From Alloascoidea africana (taxonomy: Eukaryota; Ascomycota; Alloascoideomycetes; Alloascoideales; Alloascoideaceae), in contig JAKTTT010000031.1 of NCBI GenBank assembly GCA_030581615.1, forward strand, positions 1 through 64,000: DNA of 64,000 nt, written 5' to 3'. Position 1 is the stretch's first letter. The number at the start of each line of letters is the position of its first letter. The position numbers were made by a program, and so were the translations under genes. Of this stretch, positions 31,869 through 43,841 are shown in pieces. The notes under the pieces were generated by a model, which was not told the origin of the DNA, ran no database searches, and saw only the letters and a list, made by a program, of their open reading frames with translations.

Positions 31869-34800
31869 GATTGTTATAATTATTATTACTATTACTACCA
31901 TTACAATTACCATTTTTATCCGTGGCTTCGTTTTGTATTTGCTTTTTTTGTTTATCTTTTGTTCTACATTTTCTTTTTTTCTCATCTTTGACTTAAAAAA
32001 AGTTGTGGCTTGTGCAAAAAGCCTAGGGGATAATCTAAATTGATAAAAGAGAAGACATATCCAGAGAAAAAGACTGTCTACTACACCATTTTGCAATCTT
32101 AATAATATCTACCCTGGCTTGTCATTTTAATGCTACTTCTTGGGGTCAAAAGCATTGAAAATACGCACTTGATAAAAACTGATATGAGTTGGAAATTTAT
32201 ATCGGGGGATATCTATTTCAACGTTGACACGAAGAATTCTGAGAGTGTGAGAATATATCACTGCAAGACTGTGTCGCTAACTAATCCCTGTGATACCATA
32301 CTTGCTATTTCTCGATTAACATTTGCTTCATTTTTGTTGTTTTTTGGTGCATATGTTATCTAATGCTATGACTACTATTACCACTCCTGTTGTTTCTTTT
32401 GTGGGTTATGATTTAACACTTGTAATTTATTTTGTACCGAGCTTTTGGTTTAATCCCTGGGACAAATACATTTGATTGTTCTGGTCGCTTTCTAAATGGC
32501 TTGGATCGATTAGAAAATCAGTAGACATGTGTGTGTGCGAGTAAAACTGAAGGATGGACCACAAATGTCTCTGTTAAACAACGCACTACTAGAATACTGT
32601 GCTTGAAAAAGCTGGTTTTCTGGTTTCCAAGGGGATCAAAAGAGAGGTTTCTTTCATTTTTGCAAGAGATAGATAACCGACAGAGAGTGCTTTGAAAGCA
32701 TTTATGGAACAGATGTATATAATGTGTCAAGTTTTGTTTCTTCTCGCTTCGCCTCGTTTAGATGTTCTATTGAAGATCGTCGTCACTATTGTCCTTTTCG
32801 CTTCGCTCTGTTGTGTTAAGCTTACCTAAAGTATACCATAATGTTACAACTAGTAGTTTAGGAATATAGACTTTCTTTTTAGTTTTCAGATGCGTTTATA
32901 TCTAAGCTTGGAATCTCGTTGTAGAGGTCGGATCTTTTCTTCTTTTGCTTTCGCACCTAGAACGAGTAGCTCATAGAGAATGCATGTACTAGGCTGGTTC
33001 ATAGATGAGGATTAGATGGCATTACTTTTTCATTAGAACTAAAAAAGTAAAAGAAATTAATATTTGGTGGAGCAAAACTTTTCATCTCATAAAATAAGGA
33101 GAACCGTGCTGTAAACCTCCCCATTTTCCCACATACTAAGGCATAAATGACCGCTGTAAGGAAAGAAACCCAGGGATAAATGCTTAAAGCTCTTTGTTAC
33201 CAATGCTTTCTACTACAGCCAAAGCGGTCATCGATTTTTCGGTTCCTAGTCAAGAAAAGAAAAGAGAAATATTGAGATATATAAACTCACAAATGTAGTA
33301 ATTCTTCCCGATTATATGCTTCCCTCGGGTTGGGTCAGAGGATATTGGACAGAGCAGATCTACAACAAGTCTTAGCTAGGCATTGTTACCGAGATCTTTG
33401 AGTCTTCATCATTTGCAGTTATGGGCCAGCCAAAGTTGGTTTGGTTTTGTAAAAGTTAGAGACCAGATGGAAGGGAAGGTGCTTGACGACGCACATTGAT
33501 TGAATAACGACCTAAGAGCTACCATAACCATATGGATTACCCGACAACTCTTTAGTTTGATTAAAAGTAACATAGAGTTTCTTTTTCGTATTCTGGGTTT
33601 GGCCATTTATAAGGTGGAGGGGTATTTTGCATTAATCATCATGTTCCTGATTGTGGGTGGAGAGGTTATCTGCGGCATTCTTTAGTCAGGCTATTTCTAC
33701 TCAGGCCGCAAGATACAGGTACAAGACTGTATTCGTTTGCAACTCGAGCATTCCTTGGCCATTGAGCGTTTCGTCTGGTGAAATTTTGGTGTAAAAATGT
33801 CTACTCTCCAGAATCAATTTTAACTATTCTTCTAGGCTCTTAATATGGAAAAACGCATACAACACCTTTGACCACTTGAGTATGTTGAATATAAATACCA
33901 CTGAAAGATGCTAGGGTCGAGTTCTCGTCTTCTGGAAGTGGGAACAGCTGGCTTAGTTCTTTTTTTTTTTGCTTCAATATCCAGGAAAATTCATTGGCCA
34001 TGTATAGTGAGTTAATATAACCATGCTACACCCTGTTCAAGATCGTAAATATCAGCGATGACGTTTGTGCCACTGCTTTTGCCTTATTACCTAGAAGTTC
34101 GTCTTTACTTGAGTAAATGAACATGGGTAGTTTTAACCCGACCCCTACTTGCTTGCTCAAAAAAAGGTGCATAAAATCCTAAGCATTAAAAAAATGTGAA
34201 CCATGTCATCTGCTGAAGTCGGAAGATCCTACCTATTTACTTGTGTGACAAATGTTTTACAAACGAATAAAGTTTTTACAGGTCAAGAATTTTAGTGAAT
34301 CAGGTTAAAGCTGATCCAGAAGCAATCTCAGCCTTTGTAAAGGCTTCTTCAATACCATCAACCATATAGAAAACATTTTCAGGGGTTTTCCACCAGGATT
34401 TGTCTATACGTTATTTTCAATTGAACAATCAATACTCCGTTGTATGGGTAGTATATATAGATCGTTTTCTATTTATGATGGTCGGGTAGATATTTTTTTT
34501 GTGTCTTGTGAAATTTTCAAATTGATTCCTTTCGCCTTTCTTTGGATTTACCAAGTAGTCTGACTCTTAACTAGTGAGTACAAACTCATTAAGCATTCAG
34601 AGGAAAATTGCAAACTGGATTTGATTAATAGGAATGTATCTCTTTTCTAAAGTTCGAAAAGGGCATGATGAAAGCTGGTAATCGTCCATTTTGAAGATCA
34701 AAAACCGGATTTTTTTTCAGTAAGGTAATTTGAAACTAGTAGCAACTCACATTCAAGTTGAAAAGTTTAAGCAAAGTGTAATATGTGCCTGACAAGTTGC

Positions 34801-37800
34801 ATCACATTTGCTTTTATATCTATCTTATTTCTTTCTATGGTCTTAAACTTTATAGAGCATCATTCAAGAAGATGGGATTTTTCTAATGATGATCATGAGC
34901 AATTTATCTTTAATACACTTAAAATTACTAAAATAGTGCTCTCGTTCGTTACAAATGACTTCCCACCACAAGTCCTAGCACAGATGAGCATGTTAGATGA
35001 ATAGAGCTATACTATAAAGGAAGACACACACAGTGTACTCATGTTTTAGATAGAAATCAGAATCCTCGATTCGAGCTAGGTTAGATCTCAATGTTCCCTT
35101 TCCCCAATTTCAAACTACCAGCAATACGCTACACAAAGAATTGTTTTTAAAACGGCATTTGATTCAGTGTATTTCAAGTTCTAACACCTTTATGAAACGT
35201 ACGAAAGTAGTAATTTTGTGGTTAAAACAGCTCATTTGTGTGAATTTTGGACAGAAATTTTTTTAAAGGAAAGATATTGTTTTCCTGTCATTTTAAAAAA
35301 CCATTAATATTGTTCAGGCATCGGCGAACTAGATATTCACTTATAAAGATTCTGCCTCAGGCATTTATTAGCCTCTGCTCATAACTTTTCTTGTATCACT
35401 TTCCCCTGTATTGTTACGCAATTCTTTTATTTTGCGCCTGTTCTACATTTTTGTGGATAATACAAAAGGCCTAGAGAAGTATGTCCATGTATTTCCATTG
35501 AGCCAAAATTTTTTAGTTTTTACTTGTTTGAATTCAGTGGGCTGAATGATAATCAAGGCGAGAAGATCTTGCCCCTGTGTCCATTTTCAAAGAAAAAATA
35601 GACAATTACGCAGGGCAAAGTGTCTTCTGACTAGAATCTTCAAGAGCAAATAGGGGACGATATTCAAAACCAAAGAATCCACTATCAATGAAGATATGCA
35701 AGCGTGAAAAGATAAGGAGAAACGGTTTTTTCTCTGTTGTAATAATTACATGAAACTTGCGAAAAAGAACAAGAATTACAGCTCTCAAAGTCATTATTTG
35801 ATTCAAAGTTGGGGAAACTACGGAGAAAAGGATCGTGACCTTGGCATAGACTCTGAAGAGAGAGCAGCCTTATTTAGATGCAGCATGTTATTGCAAGACA
35901 AGGACTTGACGAAATTCAATTCGCGATGCACCAAACGTAGAAACTCGCCTACGAATTTACAGTACTAAAATAATTGGAGTTAAAACCGAGTTGAGCTTTT
36001 TGGTGTCACAAGCATCTTTCGCATTCTTGTATAAACGGGCAGGAGGAATAATGCGAAAATAGTGGAAAATTTTCCAAAGCGAACTCGCCAAACCTGGATT
36101 GTGAGATCCAGATCCGCAATAGCTGGCGCTGACCATTATTGTTGTGGGGTAAAAAAAGTAAGACAGCGAATGCCTTTATTAAAATGTCCCATTTTCCATC
36201 CCACTTAACGGAGAAGGTTTGACAAGACGAAGGGCATCGCCATAACCATTACGGGATTATAACGATCTCGATTTGTTCTCCCATGAAAACAGTATTATCG
36301 GATATGCAAAACCAAAGGTTCGGCTCGCCTTCTATCATTGTGTTCTCCAACAGTCAGTTTGGAGCAAAAACAACTGCCTCTACATATGATCCCTGTTGAC
36401 AGGAATTCTTTTCGTGTTTATATTTTGTTTCTAAATGTCTCGGCTTCGGTAGACAGGGTAGAAAGCACGAGTAGCGTTGATTCGATCTTACTCGACTGCT
36501 ATACACAGAAAGGGGAAAGTGACACACGATTTTCCTGAGACATTAACTTCTGCAAAGGGGGACTAAACGCCGAACAGCATCATAATATAGGGTAGAGATC
36601 ATTCCAGAAGCAAAGAAAAGGGAAAAGGGCTCCATTTGCTTTCATAACCAGAACATTTCATTTGATTTCGGCCATTCATTTCCAGGCGATTAGGCGCCGT
36701 GGTCCTGTAGCGCCGGCTACCTGCTCCCGCCGCTCAGAAAATCGGGTGCCTTCCACACGGATTAGGGTGCTCCATATTAAATGTGTTCTAATATCGGTTG
36801 CAAGGCACCGAACCTGGCGCTTTTGCACGCGCACTTTTGGACAAGCGGTTGCCTTTCACTTTTTACTTTTGCACACACTTTCAAATTTGCAAAAAACATG
36901 TATTCCCCTAGGGCCTGAAGCTGGAAAATTCCATCCGCAATCTATCGATCATGTCCATTCCCAATCGTGGCGATTCCGCTCTTCGCTTCTTCTCTATCAG
37001 CACGTGGCAAGGGACGAACCGAATCGAAACAAGTAACTATGCACAGGCTAGAGCGTGGTTAAAGGCTGTTTGGCACTCCGTTGGACAGATTCAAGTTGAA
37101 TAGGCTAGAATAGAGAATCCCATCTACTAACGGCGACTACCTTACCTCTTCAATATGGATCCTTTCAGGATCCGATTTCCGCCAGAACGGTGAATTCAGA
37201 TGACTGTGTGTAGTTCCAGTTTCTCCTTCTTGACGCCTAATAGGGGTTGAAACATTTCCGATGGGAAGGGGAGCGAGGGTTTAGGCCTCACCGGCAGTAG
37301 CCACGGCTCTCTGGCATGATTAGGTGCAGTATCAGGGCGACAAAGAAGGCGAGAAGAGAAGAATAGTCTAGAGGTGCTCCGAAAATATGGGGAACCCAAT
37401 TATCAGCTGCTGGAACCACACATTTTTAGCTTTTGTTTGTCAATTGGGGGGGGGATGAGTCAAAAGGACTATTTTTATTTACCATGCCGGATAAGAGTGA
37501 TTCCAAATGGTAAAGCCTGTGCTCATTTCTAAACGTGATCCAGCGCTTTGCCGGTCGCCCATTTGATAATCGATAACGAGATGGTTGGTGACCATGGTCT
37601 GATCACACATGGTGCCAAAAACGCCACACCCAAGAAATACGGAAACAATAAGGCCAAACTTGGAACGGGAACTGAGCCTGGAGGAGATGACCACAATGTG
37701 CTAGTATCACCAGCATCGCCAGTATCACTCAGCGCATGTACCGAGATCATCGGTTGGACTTTGCACGTTGAAACCAGACTTTAAGTTTTCGAATAGTGTC

Positions 37801-38899
37801 ATGGCTACATACTGCTGCTGGGCAAAGAATGTGTGTAGACGACGATAAGACTAAACACCAAAATTTCAAAAGATAAGAGGCCAAAAGATGATTGGACGAT
37901 ACACGATTAAGCCCTTTTGATGACCACCCAGTCCACACGGCGTCAAACGTCTGTACTTGTGGAAAGCCTGGCTTAAACATGCTATCAACTGTACAAAGCA
38001 TCGTTTAAAGTGCCATTTTGTGCAGGTCAAGAGAGAGGAAGAGGGACCTTTCCACCAGACCGAGCGCTAAATAAATTCCAGCCAGGGCAAGCATTCCCGC
38101 TCTTCCCCAGAGCACAAACAGCATTGTTTGCTCACACAACCCTCTTTCTCACCCCCAGGTGTCGTGACTTTATTCCGCTCGCCCTGATTCCCAGTCATTT
38201 GCTCTCGCCCCACTCTGGACCAATTGTTAGTGTTTGGAGCTAAAAGGGCCCCACATCGGGCCGCGATCCGGGTAATTTCCACCGAGCGGATCTTAAATCC
38301 GCCTATTAACGGCGTTTATATTGTGGAGAAGAATCAGGAGCAGAGATGGATAGATCCCGTGTTTCGGTCTAAGGGGCCCCGATTGACGAACAGAGCAATT
38401 TTCAGATCCTTTTTTTGCTCTTTTTCATATTGTTGTTTCACAAGACAATAGGAGCAGCCGTTATGACGGTTGCAAGGCCAATATAAACGAGCATTGCATA
38501 GCTTTGACAATGCTCTTGTCTTGACAGGTATCTGTAACAGGATCTCTTGGCCATGTAGCGTGGATCCCTACAGTGCTTGTGATAAATGTAGTACTACAGT
38601 CGGGTGAAGAGGGCGTTTTTCCCCGGTGGAGCGGAAGCCGTTTGGAGAGAGTGGGGTAAAATGGGGACCCTTTAGATTGGACTCACAAGACTTTGTAGCG
38701 TATAGCGGGGGTAAAGGTCTCTAGATCTTCAATGTTGCCTGTTTTTCCTTTTTTCGTGGAGGGGAGGAGGAGAAGCGTAGAGGGAAGCGTAAAACAGACG
38801 AGCCGTGTATAAAGGGGCCTCAATTCTGTTGTTCAATTGTTCTTGTGTTTTTCCTGTTTTATTTTCACTAAAGAGCATAACAAGACAAAGAATATCAAA
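31869..38899. other. 7-kb intergenic region
   Basis: Beyond the 3' UTR of the pogo-derived gene I see no supported gene on either strand; the ORFs are short and compositionally random. AT-rich, with no clear transposon ends. The right end (about 37000-38899) becomes less AT-rich and holds the ATO promoter. Confidence 0.5.
38706..38813 (+). promoter_or_regulatory. ATO promoter: GCGGGG site and TATA box
   Basis: TATAAA at 38808-38813 lies 87 bp before the ATG. GCGGGG at about 38706, with a CCCCGG upstream (38621), resembles the Mig1/CreA repressor core (GCGGGG / CCCCGC). ATO-family genes are glucose-repressed in yeasts. The sites are seen; repression is inferred. Confidence 0.35.
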
Positions 38900-39715
38900 A
38901 TGAGTAATGCCTATGATCTCGAGAAAGCAGCCGTTTCGGTGGATTCCAATGGCGAATTGCCAACGCAAACGCGATCAGGGTTGGCACAGGTGCAGTCCTC
39001 AGGCCCTAACAATGAAATAATCCATATCGGAGACATGAAGGTAAACAAGGACGACTTTATTCGAGCTTTTGGTGGCAGCCTTGTCCCGGGACTGATGCAT
39101 GCCCCTGTTCACAAGTTTGCAAATCCTGCTCCTCTGGGACTTTGTGCTTTCTCGTTGACCACTTTTGTACTGTCGCTGTGTAATGTTCAGGCAAGGGGGG
39201 TTACGGTGCCCAATGTTGTCGTTGGATTAGCATTTTTCTATGGAGGTCTGGTCCAGTTGCTTGCGGGAATGTGGGAGCTTGCTGTTGAAAACACTTTTGG
39301 AGGTTGTGCTCTTTCAAGTTATGGCGGCTTTTGGCTTTCCTACGGGGCGATTCAAACAGAATGGTTTGGCGTTATATCGGCCTATGGGGATGATAAATCT
39401 CAATTGCAGAGCGCTCTTGGTTTCTATCTTATTGCATGGTTTATTTTCACGTTTATGCTTGTGCTGTGTACTGTGAAATCAACAGTTGCATTTTGTTCGC
39501 TTTTCTCCTTTTTAGCTCTGACGTTTTTGATGTTGGCAATCGGAGAGTTCCAAAGCAGCATTGGATGTACAAAGGCAGGAGGCGTTCTTGGTGTGATTAC
39601 TGCTTTTATCGGTTGGTACAATGCCTACGCTGGTATTGCAAATCCTGAAAACTCCTACTTGGCCATAAAACCAATCTATTTGCCCGGTGCGGCGAAGCCC
39701 GAGAAAAAGGATTGA
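38900..39715 (+). CDS. Acetate/ammonium transporter, GPR1/FUN34/YaaH (ATO) family
   Basis: A 271-residue membrane protein. After a hydrophilic N-terminus, the family signature NPAPLGL occurs at residues 75-81, followed by about six membrane segments (LCAFSLTTFVLSLCN, VVGLAFFYGGLVQLLAGMWE, SYGGFWLSYGAI, FYLIAWFIFTFMLVL, SLFSFLALTFLMLAIGEF, GVLGVITAFIGWYNAYAG). The N-terminal cytosolic part has the GGSLVPG region seen in Ady2/Gpr1. Members carry acetate and other short carboxylates with protons at the plasma membrane, or have been linked to ammonium export. The start at 38900 gives the normal N-terminus and follows TATA by 87 bp; in-frame sequence upstream lacks an ATG. Which paralogue it is cannot be decided. 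Confidence 0.9.
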   Translation: MSNAYDLEKAAVSVDSNGELPTQTRSGLAQVQSSGPNNEIIHIGDMKVNKDDFIRAFGGSLVPGLMHAPVHKFANPAPLGLCAFSLTTFVLSLCNVQARGVTVPNVVVGLAFFYGGLVQLLAGMWELAVENTFGGCALSSYGGFWLSYGAIQTEWFGVISAYGDDKSQLQSALGFYLIAWFIFTFMLVLCTVKSTVAFCSLFSFLALTFLMLAIGEFQSSIGCTKAGGVLGVITAFIGWYNAYAGIANPENSYLAIKPIYLPGAAKPEKKD

Positions 39716-42700
39716 GTGGTGAATAGCCATCAATGAAAAAGTGTTTGCCTTTTCTTTATAGTTTTATATTTATTAATAATGCTACTAATTCTCTTTATTC
39801 TGTTATTGTATGTCTCGATATTTCTTTTAGTTGTTGAGGAAAAAGCAAAAAAGTATTCTCTGATTGCAATCAGTGAAATACGTAATGATCAAATATGTTA
39901 ATTGAAATTGGTGTTGTATGCAAGAGTTTCCCTACAATTAAAAGAGTACTCAAGATTAACATTTTTGATAAAAACGCTGGCGCTACACACACCATTCTAC
40001 AAGGAAATTTGCAAATTTTGCAAAAATGCACGAGGGTTCAAAAAGAAAATGGCGTTGCAAAAGAAAAGATCTTGTGGTTTTTTTCTCCATCCTTACAAGG
40101 GGTTACAAAGTGGGCTTCGATCCGATCCGACTACCACTACGTGTGTGAATGCAACTCTTGGGTTTATTTTTTCTCGCACACATCATCTTCCCAGCCCCCC
40201 CTGCTGTCTCTCTGGGGTCCATATATGCTGTTATATGGTAAGCGGTTGGTGAACCCAACCTAAGTTCCCAATGAGGTATAGAACTCTATTTGTTTCTCAT
40301 GTCTGTGGTGGGCGGTAATGGCTGGGAAGATTCGGAGCAGCAGCTCCCTTGCAGGAGGTTTATCCGAACCATGGGTGTGAGATTTTTTTTTTAGCTTTTC
40401 GGTGCTGCATTGCCAATGGAAAAATGCGTGCAGGCGTGTGTGCCCACCGCAAGTTTTTCCGCGCCGCGCCTTGTACGAATTGGAAAAAAGATTGGGATTA
40501 CGGGCTAACTAACCCAACTCTCCCATACTAGCAAAACCACACATGTGAAAGTGGAAATAAGAACACAGAAAAAAAGAAAAAGAGCGCATCAGAACACGCC
40601 ATAGGAAAAATGGAAATGGAAATTGGCGATTTTTCGCCAGGGATAGTTGTAGATCCACAAGGCCTATTTGTGTGGTCAAGGCCAAACACAAGAAGAAGAA
40701 ACATAAACGCAAAAACACAGACAGATTCTTTTCTTATGTAAAAACCCCACCCAGCGTAGCATCTCGTTGTTGAGGGTTTAGATGGCCACTTGTGTCTAGT
40801 TGGTAATGAGCGCCGAAATTTGACCGAGCCGGCCCAACAACGAAAAACACGTTATTCCGGGAGAAGAGTCGTAAAACTCGAACAATGCCTGTACGGGCGT
40901 GAACTTAATGTCAAGCTGATGAGTCTGTCCGAGTGAATACTTCAATTTTTTCTCTTTCTTGGTTCCTTGATTGGAATCACAACTCCAGCAGGCAAATTCT
41001 TACCATCATCACCGATTTGGTTTGATTTGATATAATTTAATCATGCAATTTAATAATAACATCCTCACAGAAATAGACCATGGCTAATTAAATACACAAC
41101 CTTTCTCTGAGTCAGGCAGCAGGCTCTTTGTCATTCTGTAGAGAGAGCCACGATACCGACCAGGGCTCGCAACTTTAGCGCCAGGGTTAACACTACTACG
41201 CTCCTATATATAGAGGAGATGGTATGGGGGTGGATGACTTGTAGAGAATTTAATACGACGGGGTGGCAAACAGCGAACAGACAAGAGCTGCTAGATCTTT
41301 CCATAGCCCTGTATTATATGGCATATTATTACCCCAGGTTCGTGATTATCTCCGTTCAGCTTTCATTTTCCAGAAAAGATGATGGCGATGTGGAAGAGAC
41401 GGAGCAGTCCATCACACTAGCTTGAAACCGGGGTGAGTATACCGCCTTTTCGCCCTGTCATCATGTCCATGACTTGCCTTGCGCGCCTTCCCGTGGAATC
41501 GAAACACGGTGAACTCGCCTTAGGTCTCCTTCCCAGAGAGCCCATCAAAGCCTAACCTAGGCTGTATGTGGGGGAGGGGGGGTTGTGAAGAGGGGACCAC
41601 TCAAAAAAGTCATGATATCGTCAAAGGCCCAAATGCTTGGCGATGCTCGTTGCTTTGTGTGTCGACTGTTGCACCCGTGGGAAGTGTGAATGGAAATTCA
41701 ATAGTGTATATATCCGACATCAGCTGGATTTCCAGGAGAAGAGTGTTAGGCCACTCCGATCACGCGCGCAAGCCTGGGTTGATGAACCAAGGGGACCAAA
41801 ACCGGACACTGGAACTCTGATTAGGAGCAAAAAAAAAAAAACAGAACTGATAGGGTTTCACTGGTCCTGATAACCAAAGGGTGGAAACACGTGTGGAACC
41901 AGTCCAGATTATTTGTATGGGGTTAGGGTCACACAGCTTTCACATTTCGTAGATTTAGGAGTCGGCGGCATATTGATAGCTGGCGGGATAGACTAGTCTA
42001 GATCTTAGGTTTCGCCCCCGTTTACGACCAGGCCAGGAGAGCTGTATCAGTATCAGAAACAAGAAGGAGAATAAAGGACGCCCAGCCTTTGCTTGCTAGC
42101 TGCGGAAATGCCTTTTTGCTCAAGCAAGTTTCCTATTCACGAGGAAAGGAGGTCAGCGTATTCTTTTTGTCCAGCCGACCCCGGATTTCGTGTTTGCGCC
42201 CAAGCTTGTTTGTGCTGACGCACACATCTAGAAAACTTTCTATATTGTGCAAATTATTAGACTAAAGAGACACATACTGAGCAAAATCCTGATCCTCATT
42301 GAAACATTGACCTCATCACCCACATTAGCCTGTTCCCGTTCAAGCCTACCTACTGTCCGCTTGCTCAGTCCAGACGTCATCATCGGGCTATCGGAAAAGA
42401 CTAGAAAGCAAAGCGTAGGGGGTTGCAGAATTCCATCTCTCCATTTCCCCATAGTGGCCTCCTATAGCCGGTGTCTGGTCTTGTCGAGACAGCTTGGGTC
42501 TGTGGTTTCGGCCACTGTCAACTTTGCGAAAAAAAAAGCACAAGCGCAATTGCCTTTCCGGTGTGTGTGTATAAGTGAATAAGAGAGAATAAGCGCGCTG
42601 TCTCGTTCACCACACAGAAACCAGTCCAGGAAGTCTCCCCCCGGTTTGTTCCTAGGTCTCTTGACCAGGATCCCCAACTTTCTTCGCTTTCTGTATGGAA

Positions 42701-43841
42701 GTGGCCCGCCAAAGTTTGAGTCAAAAGTGTATTCTCGCGTTCTCTCTGGTTTAGCCGACGGAGGCGGCGGAACTGCGTGTAGAACATATACCCCACATAT
42801 CAGCCTCAAGGGCCAGTTTGAGCGCAAAGTGACGGTTGGTTGGCCTTGGCCGTGGACATGGCGTGTTTCGGGAGACCTCCTACTACGATTAATGCCACTC
42901 ATTGTACACCACGGCTGTGCAGAGATAAGTTCGCGCCTCGGAACAGGATGTGAGGAAGCAAGGCAAAGCGAGGCACTCAGTCATGTTTTTTGTGTTTTGC
43001 AAAAGGGCCGGCCTCAAACGCCAACCAAGCGGTAACTTTTTTTTTGTTTGGCTTCTTTAGGCTCCAATCGTAACCCCCACATTAGCAAACCAGAACTGTT
43101 GCTGCGATAATAAATGATATGTCTTAGAGCCAAAATAAAAATATCAAAATAATACAAGAGAATACGCAACTTGTCGCACATTTGCAAAGTCCATAATTTC
43201 GCTGGAACGGAACTCAATGCAACAGCCATCATCCTTCTCGGGGGTTTCCTTTTTGTTCAATTTTTTCTTCCGTGATGACTCAGACCACCATCCTTCCCTC
43301 GTATTCGTTTACCCTTTACACACTTTTACTATTACTACAACGTTATCAAGCCAAAAAGCCCATTTTTATTTGAAATCTTTTTAAATGTATTTTTCTTTTT
43401 TAGTTTCCCCCAAAACTTATAGATTATTGATTTCGTCATCCATCCAAAATCCAAGTCCAAGTCCATATATACATAAGATTTGAAAAAAAAAAAAATTAAA
43501 AGGATAAAAAGCAAAGGGAGCATTAAACATGCAAAACATAACAAATGCAAAAAATAAGATAAACGAGAGAAGAAAAGAAAGATGGTGGTGAGAGACAAGA
43601 TAGTACAATATTATGTGATACATAAAAATAAGATGAAAACAGTAGGAAAAATAAGAATAAAGAATAAAGAATAAGAAAAATGAGACCGCCCATGAAAAAT
43701 GCTACTGCTAGTCCTCCTGTTTCCGTTGTTCCATTATTAGAGATAAAAGGCAAAAAAGTTGCATACACACATGATCATTTTGTTTTTTTTGTTTTATTTT
43801 AGGATTTTCTTTTGTTGTTTTTGTTCGTTCGTGATACCAGC
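39716..43841. other. 4.1-kb intergenic region between convergent genes
   Basis: The region lies between the 3' ends of the ATO gene and the REG1-like gene, so it needs no promoter for either, yet is over 4 kb. I see no supported gene. Overlapping ORFs at 42240-43035 on both strands show no domain. It might hold an RNA gene that cannot be recognised from sequence alone. Confidence 0.45.

Noticed and set aside
38837-38899. Upstream extension of the ATO gene
   Set aside because: It begins with TTG and lies in the 5' leader; the normal family N-terminus starts at 38900.
39895-40263. Two overlapping ORFs of about 120 codons downstream of the ATO gene
   Set aside because: No domain in either frame, and no second exon or conserved motif nearby.
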